Position numbers and translations under genes: made by a program
DNA from: Microstegium vimineum
Lineage: Eukaryota > Streptophyta > Magnoliopsida > Poales > Poaceae
NCBI GenBank assembly: GCA_022036555.1
Contig: CM039130.1
Span: forward strand, 18,564,570-18,628,569
Length of the DNA: 64,000 nucleotides
Reading direction: 5' to 3'
In this document: one piece after another, positions 10,329 to 21,862 of the stretch
Layout of the letters: every line of letters begins with the position of its first letter
How positions within the stretch are numbered: the stretch's first letter is position 1
Notes under the pieces: generated by a model
Seen by the model: the letters and a program-made list of their open reading frames with translations, nothing else
Database searches by the model: none
What the model was told of the DNA's origin: nothing

Positions 10329-12444
10329 GTCTTCGCTTTACTTCAAGTAGAATGCTTTAATCTTAGGCCAAGGTTAAAGTAGTGAGATTAGTGTAGACAT
10401 GGTGTCTAAACTTAATCTTGCCTTTGTAAACTGCTTATCGCACAGATTGGTTGTGGTAGCTAGCAAGTGGTGACAGCCTTGTATGGTCTTTGTATCCCAC
10501 CATGTGTGTAAGATAAGTTCTTAAAAGGTAGGGCCTCAATACAACATGATGGCGCAGTCCGGTCAGAGTTTTGTCTCTTACTGATCTATCCCATCGCCTC
10601 TTGCAAGAGAAGTGCTGATAAAGCCAGTATAACCAGCTTGCCTATTTAGATATCTTTGCTATAGCAAACCTCTCAACCCAAATACCATAGTCTCCCTTGT
10701 CTCATCATAGGACATAACCTTGATCACTAGTTAATTCGCTTCTCGTTCCCTGTGGAAAATACGATACCTGGAATACTCCTAGTGAAAGCTACACTTGACA
10801 ACCATACGCTTGCAGTCTTTTACCCGTTTGCCACATTTGGTGTCAACAAGCTTTCTCGCACCGTTGCTAGGGAACGGTAGCTGTTTTAACTAGAACCTAG
10901 TGGTCTATTTATCTTTGTTTGATTTTAATCCTTTCCTTTCACATACACATATGGATCAAACACCTCTCTTTGAATATGGTGCTCCAACGGCATTAGCTTG
11001 GATCCACCTAAATCATCTCAGGCCATATTGGTCATTCCTTATGAGCTTCGCCCAAGTCTCATAGCGATGGTTCAGGAAAAACTTTTTTCTAGGGACAAAG
11101 ATGAAAATCCCTACACTCACCTATGTGACTTTGAACAATTGTGTTCATGTGTCCCCATCCAAGTATGAGGCAAGGTACTCTTAAGTGGAAGCTCTTTTCG
11201 TTCTCTTTGACAGGAATAGCCAAACGATGGTACTCTCGCCACGTAGATAGTGCAAAAGGAGAGTGGGCAAAATGCAATCCAAATTCTGCTTAGCTTTCTT
11301 CCCTATCTCTCGCATTGTTCATCTTCAAAAAGAGGTCATCAACTGATCACAAAAGGTGAAAGAACCTCTAGTTGCAGCATGGGTCCGTCTTTTAGATCTA
11401 TCATCATCCGGCCCTGATCTTGCTATAACCGAGCCAACATTGTTACAACACTTTTATGGCGGTCTTAGCAAAGATTTTGCACAACTTCTTGATATAACTT
11501 CCAGGGGAGCCTTCCTGTGTTTACCCGTTAGTGAAGGGAAGAGTCTTCTAACGAAGATTCTTGAAAACACTCCCTACACTAACGTTTATGATGAAGGACC
11601 CAAGGAAGAAAAAAAACAAGCCCCCAGAATAGAAGCCACGATGATAGCCAATACTCTTCGTTCTACTCCTACTATCGAACTTGAACCACCAAGGGAAGAA
11701 GAAATTCAACCCTTGGAATTCCCTCTTGATATCGAGGCCGATTTATTTTCCGACTTTAGGAATGCCTTGAATCAATCTATGCAAAAGAAGTCTTCTGTTC
11801 GAAAAGCTCCTAATCTTCACATTCCTAGTCGCCTAGAGGAAGTTTACCTCCAGGAGGCGATTCAAGAGCTAGTGTCTATCATGAGCAATGAATGGCTAGA
11901 AGAGACCGAATCTTCATTCGAGCCAATTCGAATCCTTTCTTCCTCCACAACCATTCCTTGTCAAATCAATAGAGAAAAATTAGACTCTCTTTATGATCCT
12001 GCCATAGGAGTAAGCGTTATGTCTATGACCTTAGCTAATGCTCTCCTAGGCAATGTAACTCTAACTCCAACCAATAAGTTCCTAAAGCTTCCTTCAAGAT
12101 AGTTGATTGAGAGTTGTAGGATGGCACAGACCATTCCTACGCTAATTAACAAAGTCAATGTCCTCTTAAATATCTTCATATTTAATATAGAGGAATTTAA
12201 CTTGTTAATTGGGCATCCACTCATGAGATTTCTTGATGGGTCTCTTGATGGAAGCCTTAAAGGTCATCTTGGGAGCAATATCAAGCTATCAATTCCGTTA
12301 ACCAACTCCATAAATACCATAACAGAATCTCTCCCAGAATCTGACCCCATAGAGGAAGTGATGGTTTCATCTCTTCTAGAATCTTATCATCCTGATCTAG
12401 AAGAAGATGCTGAAGATTTCATCCAAGAAGATTTAAAGTAGTAA
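10329..12444 (+). mobile_element. Element D: 5'-truncated Athila-type Ty3 fragment
   Basis: An LTR 3' part (10329-10848) ends GGTGTCAACA and is followed by a degenerate tRNA-Asp primer site (GCACCGTTGCTAGGGAACGG near 10860). The internal region then carries a decayed gag-protease. The LTR's upstream part is missing because element A interrupts it at 10329. On the other side, element E's sequence begins at about 12445, with no 3' LTR of D in view. Confidence 0.7.
10951..12441 (+). pseudogene. Element D gag-protease remnant
   Basis: A start is visible at 10951 (MDQTPLFEYGAPTA). Gag-like coding continues in broken frames. A 248-codon open stretch begins at 11356 (LLQHFYGGLSKDFAQLLDI) and ends in a degenerate protease (DPAIGVSVMSM in place of D-x-G-A-S, near 12000). 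After a stop at 12100-12102 the frame resumes with IEEFNLLIGHPLMRFLDG, the protease C-terminal part. The gag is more diverged from A, C and E than those are from each other. Confidence 0.6.
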
Positions 12445-13051
12445 CTTTTGTGTAAGCGTGGTGCTTACACATCATCTTACCCTTGGTTACCGCTTGCTGC
12501 ATGGATTGTTTGTGGTAGCTAGCAAGAGAGTGACAGCCTTGTCTAGTCTTTATATCCCACCATGTGTTCTTAGGAAAGTTCTTAAAAGGTAAGGCCCCCA
12601 TAAAAAGATAACGCGGTCCAGTAGGAGTTTTGTCCTCCTAGTGATCCATCCTCTCTCCTAGCATACTTGTATTGAGGAGGCAAACTATTGTGTTTAGACT
12701 AATTAATTGGCTAAGTACATTGAAGTAGAAGTGAATTACATAGGAGTCCTTATCTCTCTCGTTGTTCTCCCACCTAGCTATACTCACTAGTTATTCTAAG
12801 TTATCATTTACCTTGGTTTGTTCATTCATCACCCTTCCATCACATTATTCGATTACCCCCTATACTAGTTGGTACTAAAGTTGAGGTGCTCTCTAGGATC
12901 TCTCTCTAATTATCATTTCTAGCTATCGTTTTCCCTTGGGAAAATATAAATTACGATACCTTGGAATACTCCAAGGTGAGGTGCTACAACGGTATAATAT
13001 GTGCGCTTGCGGATTTATCCAATAGTTATAAGAAATACCAATAAGAATTTA

Positions 13052-13070
13052 TGGCGCCGTTGCCAGGGAA
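13052..13070 (+). promoter_or_regulatory. Primer binding site of element E
   Basis: TGGCGCCGTTGCCAGGGAA differs at one base from the tRNA-Asp complement and sits 8 bp after the LTR end, as in A and C. Confidence 0.8.
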
Positions 13071-13189
13071 AGCATAGCCTAGAAATTTTAATTAGATTGA
13101 ATCCAGATATTCTCGTTAACTTAGTTATCAATTAGCTATAGGGGCTTACCCCTGTCTGTGTCTTCCTTTGTTGTGAAGCCACACAGTGT

Positions 13190-14586
13190 ATGAACGGTTT
13201 CCAACTGCTGGGAAATTATCTAGAAGATCCCGAGCAACAGTTGAGGAGAACTAGACATCATCAAGTTCCCCCTCAGAGGATCATCTCGACCCTGAATCCG
13301 TTCAAGGAAGGAGGCTCCGCACCACCACTCAAGGAAGCTATGGCCAAGAAGGTGATCTCTGACTTCTTAGCCCCGTCCGCTACCCACGTAGCTCGGGGCC
13401 CTGAAGTCAACTTCGGGGATGGCACCTTCAAGCTGAAGCCCGCCTTGATCCACATGGTGCAATCCAACCCATTTTGCGGGAAGCCCCATGAGGATGCCAA
13501 TGCTTATCTCCAGCACTTCATGGAGTTGTGTGGCACTTTTACCATCAAGGGAGTGGCGCCTGACAACATTTGCCTTCGCCTTTTTCCTTTCTCATTGTTG
13601 GGAAAGGCGAAGCAATGGTTCTATGCGCACAAAGAAGAAGCCACCACCTGGGAGAGGTGTGCCAACGGATTCCTCAAGAAGTTCTTCCCGGCGGGCAAAA
13701 CCAATGCCCTTCGTGGAAAGATTTTGAGCTTCCAACAACAATCTGATGAGACGATTCTCGAGGCGTGGGAGCGTCTCTAGGAGTACATTCGTGCATGTCC
13801 TCATCATGGGATAGATGATTGGTTCTTGATTCAAGGTTTTTACCATGGGCTATGCAATATGGCCCGTAGTCACCTTGATGCTGCCGCTGGAGGGGCATTC
13901 CTCCAACACACAGTGAGGAATGCCAAGGACCCCATCGAGAAGATGGTGATCAACCAAGGATGAGGAGAGGAACGCCTCCAACCGAACAAGAGAGGTATGC
14001 ACACCGTGAATGAGGTGGACATACTCTCTCCCAAGATGGGCTTCTTGATGAAGAAGATAAAAGAAGGTTCCAAGAAGGAACAAGAGGCCATCTACCCCAT
14101 TGCCACCGCACGAGCTATCGAAGCTGATCCATAGTGCGAGGTGTGCGGGGAAAATGATCACTCGGGCAACAACTACCCCGAGACGTCGAAGGAGGATGTG
14201 AACTTCATCAACAACAACAACGGGTATCGACCCCAACAACAAGGAGGTTGGAATTCACACCCCTTCTACCAAGGTAATGGAGGTAACAGTAATTACAATA
14301 ATTACAATTCTTACAATAACCAACCTTCATTGACAGATCTTGTTCTTGGCCAATCTAAAATTAATGATGGTATAAATAAAATGATGATAGCTAATGATAA
14401 AGTTCTTGAAAATCTTGGTGAGAAAATGGATAGCTTTGCCTCTGCCATGAAAAATCAATTGAGCTTTAACAAAATGTTAGAAACACAACTAGCTCAATTA
14501 GCTATCGCTATTCCATCAATAGAATAGGGTAAGATTCCTGGGAAACTAGAGGATCCAATTGAGAATGTTAATATGGTCACAACTTT
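13190..14586 (+). pseudogene. Element E gag (broken)
   Basis: It starts MNGFQLLGNYLEDPEQ and runs 196 codons through the gag core (LLGKAKQWFYAHKEEATTWE) to a stop at 13778-13780. The same protein resumes after this stop and again after stops near 13960, 14130 and 14525 (LVLGQSKINDGINKMMIAND, TQLAQLAIAIPSIE). Its residues match A's gag almost one for one. It ends at the junction with C. Confidence 0.75.
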
Positions 14587-16081
14587 TGACGGTCGTTAAG
14601 TATCAATTTCTATATGTCACCAAGAGCTAAAAAGGACTTAATTGAATTACCACCATAGACTTAGGGGGTCCAACTGACAGATTTCCACAAGTTTTGGTGA
14701 GTTTATGTTTTTACAGGGAGTTGTCAAGAAAAGAGCCAAAGAAGGTCCACATGTCATGTTTACATAGAGAGAAAGGACCTCCGCACAAACGAGAATACTC
14801 AAGAAGGCTCTAAAAGGGACTGGACCAAGCCGGAGGCCGAGTGGGCCCACACCCAGGGCGCCCGCCCTGCTCTAGTGACCAATCACGGTCAACTTTGCGG
14901 ATCGTGCCTAACCGCCTTTGAGGATGAATCTAAACCACTCAGTTAAGGTCGGTTTGATCCGACGGTCCACGTTCATTTGAGGGGGCTATATAAGCAAGGC
15001 TCTGCCACCCCTGAGGGAGAGGAGAAATCATTATTGGAGGAAACCATCAAAGCTAGGGTTTCATATCCCTCTCTCCACCAGAGAATTAGAATAGCTACTC
15101 CCAATTCCTTCAAGTTCTATAGGATTGATTAGATAGATTTAGAGAAGTAGAGCATCGCGCTCTAGATTTTGGATCTTCATCATAAAGATTGGTATTATCT
15201 TGTTCTCTCTCTACGACTTTATTCTTAATATCATTATGTTTCTATTTATTATGTTCTTAGTTTATTCTAGTTCTATATTTGATATAGTTATGATTGATAA
15301 TGAGTTTATGTATGAGTTTGCAAAGCGCTTAGCTCTTCCCTCGAGGGAGTTAGGTGGTAGATCACATGTAAGTGTGGTGCTTAGATGCTATTTACCTACA
15401 AATGTATCCTATTGGCCGGGTCACATGGTAGTTCATGGAAGTGACAGTTCCATTGATTCTTAAATAGTCCACCCCCCCCCCCCCCGTTGGTAGGACAGGC
15501 AGAATTGGTATTGCGGAGTAAGTCACGCTATGTTCTGGCTTTCTTTTGCGATGTTCCTCATACATAGATGAAGAGTCCTTTATGCTATATATGATCTTAT
15601 ATGTGCTAGAGTAGATTATGACTTAGTAGATTAGAACATATACTTAGAAGTTATTCTCTTACTAGTCTGACGTCACCTTACATTTATATGGAGTAGTCTA
15701 TCTCTAATCTCTGTGTTATTTATCTTTGAGCTTACACTTCAATATCTTTATTATTATTATGACTTACCCCCTACCGAAGCAAGTGACTATGTGATTAAGT
15801 TTCTCATAAGTAATCATGCTCTGCAAATCCATCTCTAGTCTAAGCCTTTGTTAGTTCATGCCACCAATGTTTTGCTTTTCCTTTAGCAAAATTATAAATA
15901 ACGATACCTAGAATTACTTCCTGAGGAAGTGCTACAATTGGTATTTTATCTGTGCGCTTGCGGATAGAATAAATATATTTTCTAAGAGATCCTTTTCATT
16001 CATAAATACCACTGCACATTTCTAGCGCCATGCTGGGGATGACAACCCAGTATTCAAAGTGGTGTTAAGAAAATGTCAACA
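14587..16081 (+). repeat. 5' LTR of element C
   Basis: It runs from TGACGGTCGTTAAG to AATGTCAACA. The TATA box is CTATATAAGC at 14986-14995, followed by a transcribed leader. A run of 14 C lies at 15472-15485. Near its end (16020-16040) a sequence TAGCGCCATGCTGGGGA looks like a decayed copy of the primer site that follows 60 bp later. The exact start is uncertain by a few bases. Confidence 0.65.
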
Positions 16082-16089
16082 AGCATTTA

Positions 16090-16107
16090 TGGCGCTGTTG
16101 CCGGGGA
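16090..16107 (+). promoter_or_regulatory. Primer binding site of element C
   Basis: TGGCGCTGTTGCCGGGGA is one change from the complement of the plant tRNA-Asp 3' end and lies 8 bp after the LTR. Confidence 0.85.
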
Positions 16108-16359
16108 GATAAAACATCGGTATGCATAGAATATAGATATATAAATTAGAATTAGACTATAGAGAAAAATTGTATGAACAGCTACTCAAATGAGAAACTC
16201 ATAACAAGGCACCCTCTGCTTGGCAGGATTACCCCTGTTGTTTTCTATGTTTATATTTCTATACAGGGTATTGTAGGATTGACTTTGATACATTCAACTC
16301 TTCATCACTAGAATCAAAGCAATCAAAAAAGAAGAAGCTAGTCACCAATTTCTGAAGCT

Positions 16360-18318
16360 ATGGCACAAAAGACCCTGCGTGAATTCTCTGCTCCAAGCAT
16401 TGAGAATATTCACGCTGGTCCGGTATTTGAGGTAGAAGAAGGAGAAGAAGATTTTGAGTTTGAGCTCAAGCCAAGCCTCATCAATATGGTGCAAGCTACA
16501 CAATTCAGCGGAAAGGCACATGAAGATGCTAGTACACATTTGCAGAATTTCTTAGAGAACGGAAGCACAATCATCATCGACGGAATCACCTAAAACATCA
16601 TACTGCTTCGCCTCTTTCCATTCTCACTTATGGGAAGAACGAGGAAGTGGTTCTACACCAACAAGCAAGATATCAACACTTGAGAAAACTGTTCGAAGGC
16701 CTTTCTAGCAAAGTTCTTCCCTATAGGGAAAACCAATGCCTTAAGAGGAAGGATTGCCAATTTTCAACAGCAGAAATCAGAAACCATTCTAGAAGCATGG
16801 GAGCATTTTCAAGGATACCTATCAGATTGTCCTCATCATGGAATGGCAGGATGGTTACTCATGCAAACCCTTTACCATGGATTAACTCAGAAGGCTCGTG
16901 AGTGCCTAGATGCATCTGCTGGAGGATCATTTTTGGAACTTACACTTGGAAAAGCAGAGATACTTATGGACAAGATAGCAGAAAACCAAAGCTGGTCCTA
17001 AGATAAAGTTCAACATTATCACCAAATAAAAGAAGTACCCGAGGAAGTAAATGCACTATCAACCAAGATGGATGATTTACTCCATTGGCTTGACTAGAGG
17101 GCCAAATATAAAGAAGATCGAAGGGCCATTGAAACAGCATACAAATGTCCACATCAACCCACTCCAAGTCAACCCAATAGCAAAGGTATGAATTCAGGTA
17201 ATACTACAAAGCAAACTACCTTGAGGAATTTAATTGCGCAGCAAAGAAAAATCAATTTGAATCTTGAAAAAAGGTTGGATACAAATGAATCCTCTTTAAA
17301 AGATATAATGATAAAATGGATTATCTAATATCTGCTTTTGATGAACAAACTATCCTTAAAAAAAGGTAGAGCTTAAGTTAGCAGAGCTAGCTACTATTTT
17401 GCTTGTTGCCACTAACATCGAGCAGGTAAAGAATATAACTACAAGAGGAGGGAAATCCACCAGAGATCCCCCTCATCCAAGAGGAACAAGAAGAGCACCG
17501 GCATACCAGTATCAATAGAAGAAGAGAATCCCAATGAAGCAGAAGAATTGCTACAAGCTCCAAATAACCAAGAAATGAGAAAAGATTACCATGACACCAA
17601 CTATTTACCATTTGCTAGAAGGAACAGAGAACTGTAGTCAGATGAGCAGTTTGGAAAGTCTGTAGAGGTTATCCAGAAGTTATACGTCAGCATACCTTTA
17701 CTTGATGCCATACAGGTCCCTACATATGCAAAGTACATCAAAGATATTCTTAACCTGAAGAGACCACTGCCAACCACTGAGGTGATCAAGTTGACTGAAG
17801 AATGTAGTGCGGCCATCATGAACAAATTACCAAAGAAGAAAGAAGATCTAGGATACCCCACTATTGATTGCTCGATCGGGAACCAACACTTCAACAATGC
17901 ACTTTGTGATCTTGGAGCAAGTGTCAGTGTGATGCCTTCATCAGTCTACAAGAAGCTTGATTATGCAACACTAGAACCAACATCAATGTGCTTACAACTA
18001 GCAGATCAAACAATTCGATACCCATTGGGCGTGGCTAAGAATATTCCAGTCAAGATAAGAGATTTCTTTGCGCTAGTAGACTTCATGGTACTGGACATGA
18101 GCCCCGACTCTAAGGTGTCCATCATCCTTGGAAGACCATTCCTGAGCACCGCCAATGCCCACATCGATGTTGGAAAGGGAGAAATTAAGTTCAACATAAA
18201 TGGCCAAGAAGAACACTTCACATTCAATCCTAGACCAAAAAAATCCACAGTGAAGAAAGTTCATGAAGAAGAATCACCAGAGACATCACCTCTGGAGACG
18301 AATACATCAGAAGAGTGA
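16360..18318 (+). pseudogene. Element C gag-protease polyprotein (broken)
   Basis: The gag opens MAQKTLREFSAPSIENIHAG and includes KPSLINMVQATQFSGKAHED. Several stops and frameshifts follow between 16590 and 17780. The last 178 codons (17782-18318) are open and hold the retroviral-type aspartic protease: CSIGNQHFNNALCDLGASVS gives the catalytic D-L-G-A-S, and SIILGRPFLSTANAHID the second conserved block. The frame ends after a Glu/Ser/Thr-rich tail (TNTSEE), equivalent to the end in element A. Confidence 0.8.
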
Positions 18319-18839
18319 AATTAATTTGGAGGTCCAGTTTGGAGGACCCTAAAATCTCGAATCCTCGTCGGAAGGTAAATCGGTATTTATCCATATGCAT
18401 CAATCTCTTGCATATCTAATTCTTGCATTAATCATATAATATCCAAAAGCCCCACATAAATAATTTTTATGGTGTGTAACAACCCATATTTATTAATTAT
18501 AGTGGTGGCATAAAAATATTTTGCTTAATCATTTTTAGTAAGTTTTCATTCTCACCCTTTTATTCCTGAATTTTTTACCAAGTTTCTAGAAGCATGACCC
18601 ACATCTTTTGGTCCCACATGTCATAGACTCCACCTCACATACATCACATCACATAATTTCATCCACTCACACCCATCACAACCACTAGACATCTTCCACC
18701 GTCCAAATTCCACCCACGACCAATAATTTTTGCATGAAGACATAACATGTGAGGCAGAGGAAAAAGATCAGCCACTTTGGGGCCTAGAGTAGGGTGGCCG
18801 CCCATGCCACTAGGGGCCCGCCCTGTCACCTACTCCTCC

Positions 18840-18847
18840 TATAAATA
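18840..18847 (+). promoter_or_regulatory. Internal TATA box driving element C ORF2
   Basis: TATAAATA lies about 350 bp upstream of ORF2 and is preceded by GC-rich sequence (18790-18830, GGTGGCCGCCC). The position matches the internal TATA of element A, although the surrounding sequence is diverged. Confidence 0.55.
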
Positions 18848-19198
18848 CCCTCCTCTAGACTCTTCTTCACACCATACACACTCTAGAAAACATGTCCAAC
18901 TTCGAGTTTCTGAGTTTCAGTCATTCTCCTCTTTTGAGAAGGAAGAAGAGAGTGGAAAGGAAGAGAAGAGTAGAATGAGTTTGCTTAAAGAGAGAAGTGA
19001 GAAGTAGGAATCACTTAGAAGCTAGTGATCACGTTGTCCAAGCGTAACTAAAATTTGTTTAGGGGGAAGTGCTGCTGAAATCTCCAATAAAATATTGTCA
19101 TGAATGACCAACCCCCGAACGATTAACATCTGGACAGCTGACCGCTAACCATCTCACATTCTCCACGAGTTTTTGTTTTTGTCATCAAGTTTTGCAGG

Positions 19199-19787
19199 AT
19201 GTTTAAGAAGGCCGCAAGAGCCACCAAGGAAGCCTTGAAGAGTGTTGGGACGAGACACTCGTCCCGGCTCTCCTCTCGTCATTCCGACATGAGTGTCGAC
19301 CCGCCGGCCGAACAAGCACCATCGTCATCATCAGTTAATACAAGGAAGGTCCTTCTAAAGACAAGTGACCTTGGATTAATTTCTCAGTGAGAGAAAGTCT
19401 TCCAGAAGCTGAAAAACAAAGATTTCATCCACACACCTACCATCGATCCTACCCTACTAGAAGACACAGGTATGGACTCTGAATTCGATCTTATTTTTCG
19501 AATGATTGGGTGGACAGACTTTTGGAACGTAACGAAGTAGGATCCCGTCTTTTAACCATTGAATTTCTTTGCACTCTACAGCTAACTGAGGATGGGGTCG
19601 CTTTTCGGCTGTTCAAACATAATTTTACTTTGTCATGGAGGGAGTTGAGTGACCACCTCGGTTTCTCTCCAAGAGCTATCCTAGATTTAGATGTTGATCT
19701 TACAAATTTTGATAAACACCAGTTCTGGCGGGAAATTTCTAGAGACCAACACTTTTTACAACCCCGAACTAGTGACATAGAGCATTG
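19199..19787 (+). pseudogene. Element C ORF2 (Athila ORF-1-like), truncated
   Basis: It starts MFKKAARATKEALKSVGTRH, comparable to the basic start of A's ORF2. A stop occurs at 19388-19390 and a frame break near 19540. The conserved core is then clear: LLTIEFLCTLQLTEDGVAF, NFTLSWRELSDHLGFSP and FDKHQFWREIS. Homology ends at DIEH near 19787, where minus-strand sequence of fragment F takes over. Confidence 0.7.
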
Positions 19788-20649
19788 CGAACACCTCGAG
19801 GGTCATCGATGGGTCGTCCACCATTCAACGCTCCCAGTACTTGGAGATCTTTCTGACTTTGAGCTTCAGGGATGAAAGCTTGTTGACCTCAAGTTGGAGG
19901 TCGTCGGTGACACCATCTACGCCAGGGCACCATTCATCGAACACCTTGGCGGCAGACTCCAACTCGTCCAGACGAGTAGAAGACAAATCCACTGTGGCGT
20001 CGAGCTTGCGTTCAAGGGCATCGAAGCACTTCTCCTAGGCGGCGCAACGCTTGCCAATCCCTTATGCTCAGGACTCGTAGCGCCGCGGCGGTGTTCCAAG
20101 GGGGTGTAGTGATCATGGGTGGATAGGTAAGTTAGATCTAGATCGACAGCACAACCCACAAATCGTGACATCTGGATCGAAATAACAGAATGCCCAAAGC
20201 AATCTGGGTTAGACCAACCAAATCCAGTGGAGTTCTAGCGATCGATGCAGTTCACTGTGCCGCCAACCGATCACAAGCCGAGGATCGTTGTCTTTGATAC
20301 CACTTGTGAGAGATAGCAGTAAGAGTTAGGAACGGATGAAGAGGAATCGAGGATAGACATGGACAGGAAGAACAGAGCGACTCGAACAGAGTTGTTGTTC
20401 AATTCAATTCAGGTTAGGATTTTGTTAATTCAAAACTCATGATCTCCCTCAGTCCCTCTCGCACTCAGAGCCTTAAATATTACAAGGGCTGAGCCATGTG
20501 CGGCGTGTGCAAGCGCTTAGGCAGCCTAATCCTTGTCGTCATACTTGGGGTTCATCTTCCTGGGCCTTCGCATCTTGGGCCGGGCCACGTCGTCACTTAC
20601 TTCTTGACCAGGGGCGTCTGCATTATCTTGGAGAGGGTGGCTGCTGACA
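19788..20649 (-). mobile_element. Fragment F: LTR retrotransposon 5' end (LTR plus leader)
   Basis: The LTR is 20305-20649 (345 bp, plus strand TGTGAGAG to GCTGACA). On minus it is followed after two bases by the primer site TGGTATCAAAGAC (tRNA-Met initiator type, 20290-20302) and about 500 bp of leader and possible gag start that is cut at the junction with element C. The family is not resolved; no domain is visible in the short internal part. Confidence 0.65.
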
Positions 20650-21533
20650 GAGATTTACATTTTTTTTATATGAAGGGAGTACTAAATAAACAAATACAGA
20701 GTATGTGTTTCAGCAATTTGCGTGGACGTGTCTTCTCTAGCATTCCGAGCAAAAACATTGTAAGACCACTTAAGAAGCTTGCAATCAGGGATACTAACTG
20801 GCTTGTTCGCGATCCTACAAATAGACTTAATTTTTGCAAGTTGTTGCATGTTGGTATCCATACTTGCCGTTGCAGGCTTGCAGATTATAAGACTGACCTA
20901 GGGACATGTTCAACTTTTGACAGGTGCACAATTGGAGTCTTACATGTATAAAACCATTCATCCAAGCAGGGGTCAACTCTTGGATCAAAAAAACACAATT
21001 GTAATTTATCTTTACATATTAGCTGACTACCTGCAAACAAAATTATGTAAGAACTGAACTTTATCTTATCAACAGCTAAAAAAAGCCTAATTACCTAGAC
21101 ATACATCAGCATACATTCTATATAGATATGTTATTTTAATATTCATTAGCTACATGTAACCAAGAAAGACAGACAAAATTGTAAGGATAATCTACTACCC
21201 AAAAGAGAAACTATTATTATGTCAGATCTGTACAGCTTGTCGCCAGGGTCATTTCTTCAACAATCCCCTGAGAAGGTATTAACTGCAGAACATAGACATT
21301 ACTATGCAATTAGCTATACAATAGCACTTATCCAAGACTGAAATATTACCTTATTGATCAAGAGTTGAACTGTTTTTCTATAGATTGATAAAATTCTATG
21401 ATGCTTACTGGTGCAGTTTTTGGGTTCCTCATTCTGCATGATTTGTCAAAACAGTGTTGTGAGCAGCCAAAACTAGTTTTCCTCTATCAGAAAAGGGCCA
21501 AAGCTACTGTTGTTAGTTCATCTGGTACGGTCA
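20650..21533. other. Formin 3' flank / probable 3' untranslated region
   Basis: This stretch lies downstream of the formin stop. The bases GGGAGTACT near 20674 resemble the end of a Stowaway-type MITE. A plus-strand open stretch at 20718-20951 contains NWLVRDPTNRLNFCKLLHVG; I do not recognise it and cannot tell whether it is coding. No other gene is visible. Confidence 0.4.
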
Positions 21534-21862
21534 TCATTTGGCACTGGCAGTTTGTGCAGGTGATTGAAGTGATATACCTAGCTCTTTGATCGAATTGTTT
21601 AGCTTGGCTTTCTCATTTGCTGATTCCTTCTTTGGAGATTTATCATTATCCAATTCTTTCTTACAAGCTTTCTCACTGTCAGATTTCTTCTTTATTTTTT
21701 CTGTTTCTGCTTCCTTCTGGGCTTTCTTCTTTTCAAGGTCCAGTTGTTTACTATTTTCTTCTGCTTCCTTCAGAGCTTTCTTCTTTTCAAGATCCAGTTG
21801 CTTACAGTTCTCTTCATGGGAACGCGTGAACAACCTCACAAAGTTTTGGAGTGTTGTAACTA
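21534..21862 (-). CDS. Formin last exon k (tail)
   Basis: It encodes the FH2 end (TTLQNFVRLFTRSHEENCKQ) and a basic/acidic coiled tail to a TGA at 21534-21536. The tail contains an 18-residue tandem duplication (21756-21809 and 21702-21755, QLDLEKKKALKEAE then QLDLEKKKAQKEAE). A possible donor (GAGCTAG then GTATAT, near 21573) leaves open a further 3' exon outside the recognised pattern. Confidence 0.88.

Larger units (their letters stand above)
12445..14586 (+). mobile_element. Element E: Athila-type Ty3 fragment closely related to A
   Basis: It comprises a partial LTR (about 12445-13043, ending ATACCAATA where CCAACA is expected), a tRNA-Asp primer site (13052-13070), and a gag that is the closest relative of A's gag. 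It stops abruptly at 14586 within the start of the protease (NMVTT), where element C's LTR begins. E is therefore broken by C. Confidence 0.75.
14587..19787 (+). mobile_element. Element C: second non-autonomous gag-protease-ORF2 Ty3 element
   Basis: Order: 5' LTR (14587-16081), tRNA-Asp primer site (16090-16107), broken gag-protease (16360-18318), spacer with an internal TATA box (18840-18847), extra ORF (19199-19787). Its sequence is clearly diverged from A but the plan is the same, again with no reverse transcriptase or integrase. The right side is cut inside ORF2 by fragment F, so the 3' LTR is absent. Confidence 0.75.
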
